The position numbers and the translations under genes were made by a program. A stretch of DNA of 6,721 nt from Bacteroidales bacterium (GTDB taxonomy: Bacteria > Bacteroidota > Bacteroidia > Bacteroidales > Dysgonomonadaceae), in contig JAAYFR010000104.1 in NCBI GenBank assembly GCA_012728155.1, positions 1 through 6,721 on the forward strand. The letters run 5' to 3'. Every line of letters starts with the position of its first letter. The first letter of the stretch is position 1. Of the stretch, positions 6,419-6,721 are shown one piece after another. The notes beneath the pieces are model-generated. The model saw nothing but the letters and a program-made list of their open reading frames with translations. It was not told the origin of the DNA and did no database searches.

Positions 6419-6721
6419 ATGGAAAAAAGAAAGAAATTTATCCTTCCGGAAGCAGAGATCCCTACCCAGTGGTACAACGTGACGGCTGAAATGAAAAATA
6501 AACCTCAGCCGATGATCAATCCGCAAACAAAAGAACCGTTGAAAGCGGAAGATCTTTACCCACTGTTTGCCGAAGAACTGTCGCGGCAGGAGATGAACCA
6601 GACCGACGCTTGGATCGATATTCCCGAAGAGGTGCGGGAGAAATACAAGATATACCGCCCCAGTCCGTTGGTACGTGCTACCGGTCTGGAGAAAGCCCTC
6701 GACACGCCGGCACATATCTAC
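6419..6721 (+). CDS. trpB2: TrpB2-type tryptophan synthase beta chain, N-terminal part
   Basis: The frame is open for exactly 101 codons from the ATG at 6419 to the window edge. It begins MEKRKKFILPEAEIPTQWYN, and FILPE-x-EIP-x-x-WYN is the hallmark opening of the TrpB2 (TrpB-related) branch. Further family features are EDLYPLFAEELSRQEM (44-59), the helix IDIPEEVREKYKIYRPSPLV (68-87), then RATGLEKALDTPAHIY. These N-terminal features are absent from ordinary TrpB1. The family are PLP enzymes that condense indole with serine to give tryptophan; TrpB2 usually works without a tight TrpA partner. The PLP lysine and the catalytic core lie beyond the edge, so activity cannot be confirmed here. The leader is A-rich with no Shine-Dalgarno sequence, as usual in Bacteroidota. 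It is 117 bases after maeB on the same strand and may have its own promoter, though I found no clear TAnnTTTG there. Confidence 0.85.
   Translation, partial: MEKRKKFILPEAEIPTQWYNVTAEMKNKPQPMINPQTKEPLKAEDLYPLFAEELSRQEMNQTDAWIDIPEEVREKYKIYRPSPLVRATGLEKALDTPAHIY

Noticed and set aside
6077..6715. Two minus-strand frames (6077-6388 and 6398-6715) over the end of maeB and over trpB2
   Set aside because: They are antisense to strongly recognisable genes, have no family features, and are explained by the coding strand.

Overview
The window reads as chromosomal DNA of a member of the Bacteroidota (order Bacteroidales; a Dysgonomonadaceae or Porphyromonadaceae relative is my guess). The reasons are a TetR-OEP-MFP-RND efflux operon order that is common in that phylum, promoter elements of the Bacteroidota type (TTTG about 20 bases before TAnnTTTG), almost no Shine-Dalgarno sequences, A-rich leaders before start codons, and a malic enzyme/phosphotransacetylase hybrid followed by a stand-alone TrpB2-type gene.

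Left half (1-3662, all on the minus strand, transcribed right to left): a TetR/AcrR-type regulator, a TolC-like outer-membrane channel, a lipoprotein membrane-fusion (adaptor) protein and the start of an RND inner-membrane pump. Together these make a tripartite drug or metabolite efflux system under its own repressor. The pump is cut off after about 122 residues. At about 104-121 the sequence changes, in another reading frame of the same strand, into a piece of an acyltransferase-3 (OafA/YrhL-like) membrane protein that runs off the left edge. This abrupt junction is the most unusual thing in the window. It is either a genuine rearrangement or, more likely, a chimeric assembly.

Middle (3663-3997): a divergent intergenic region. 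It has a good promoter for the efflux operon (-33 at 3713-3716, -7 at 3685-3692), AT-rich inverted repeats that could be operator sites, a weaker second leftward promoter-like element, and a -7 element for the rightward gene at 3908-3915.

Right half (3998-6721, plus strand): maeB, a 767-residue NADP-type malic enzyme fused to a phosphotransacetylase-like domain, complete with its catalytic residues. After a 117-base gap containing a compound hairpin comes the first 101 codons of a TrpB2-type tryptophan synthase beta chain, cut by the right edge. These two genes are central metabolism and amino-acid biosynthesis and have no evident link to the efflux operon.

I see no tRNA, rRNA, CRISPR array, insertion sequence or phage gene. 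I did not find a convincing undescribed system.
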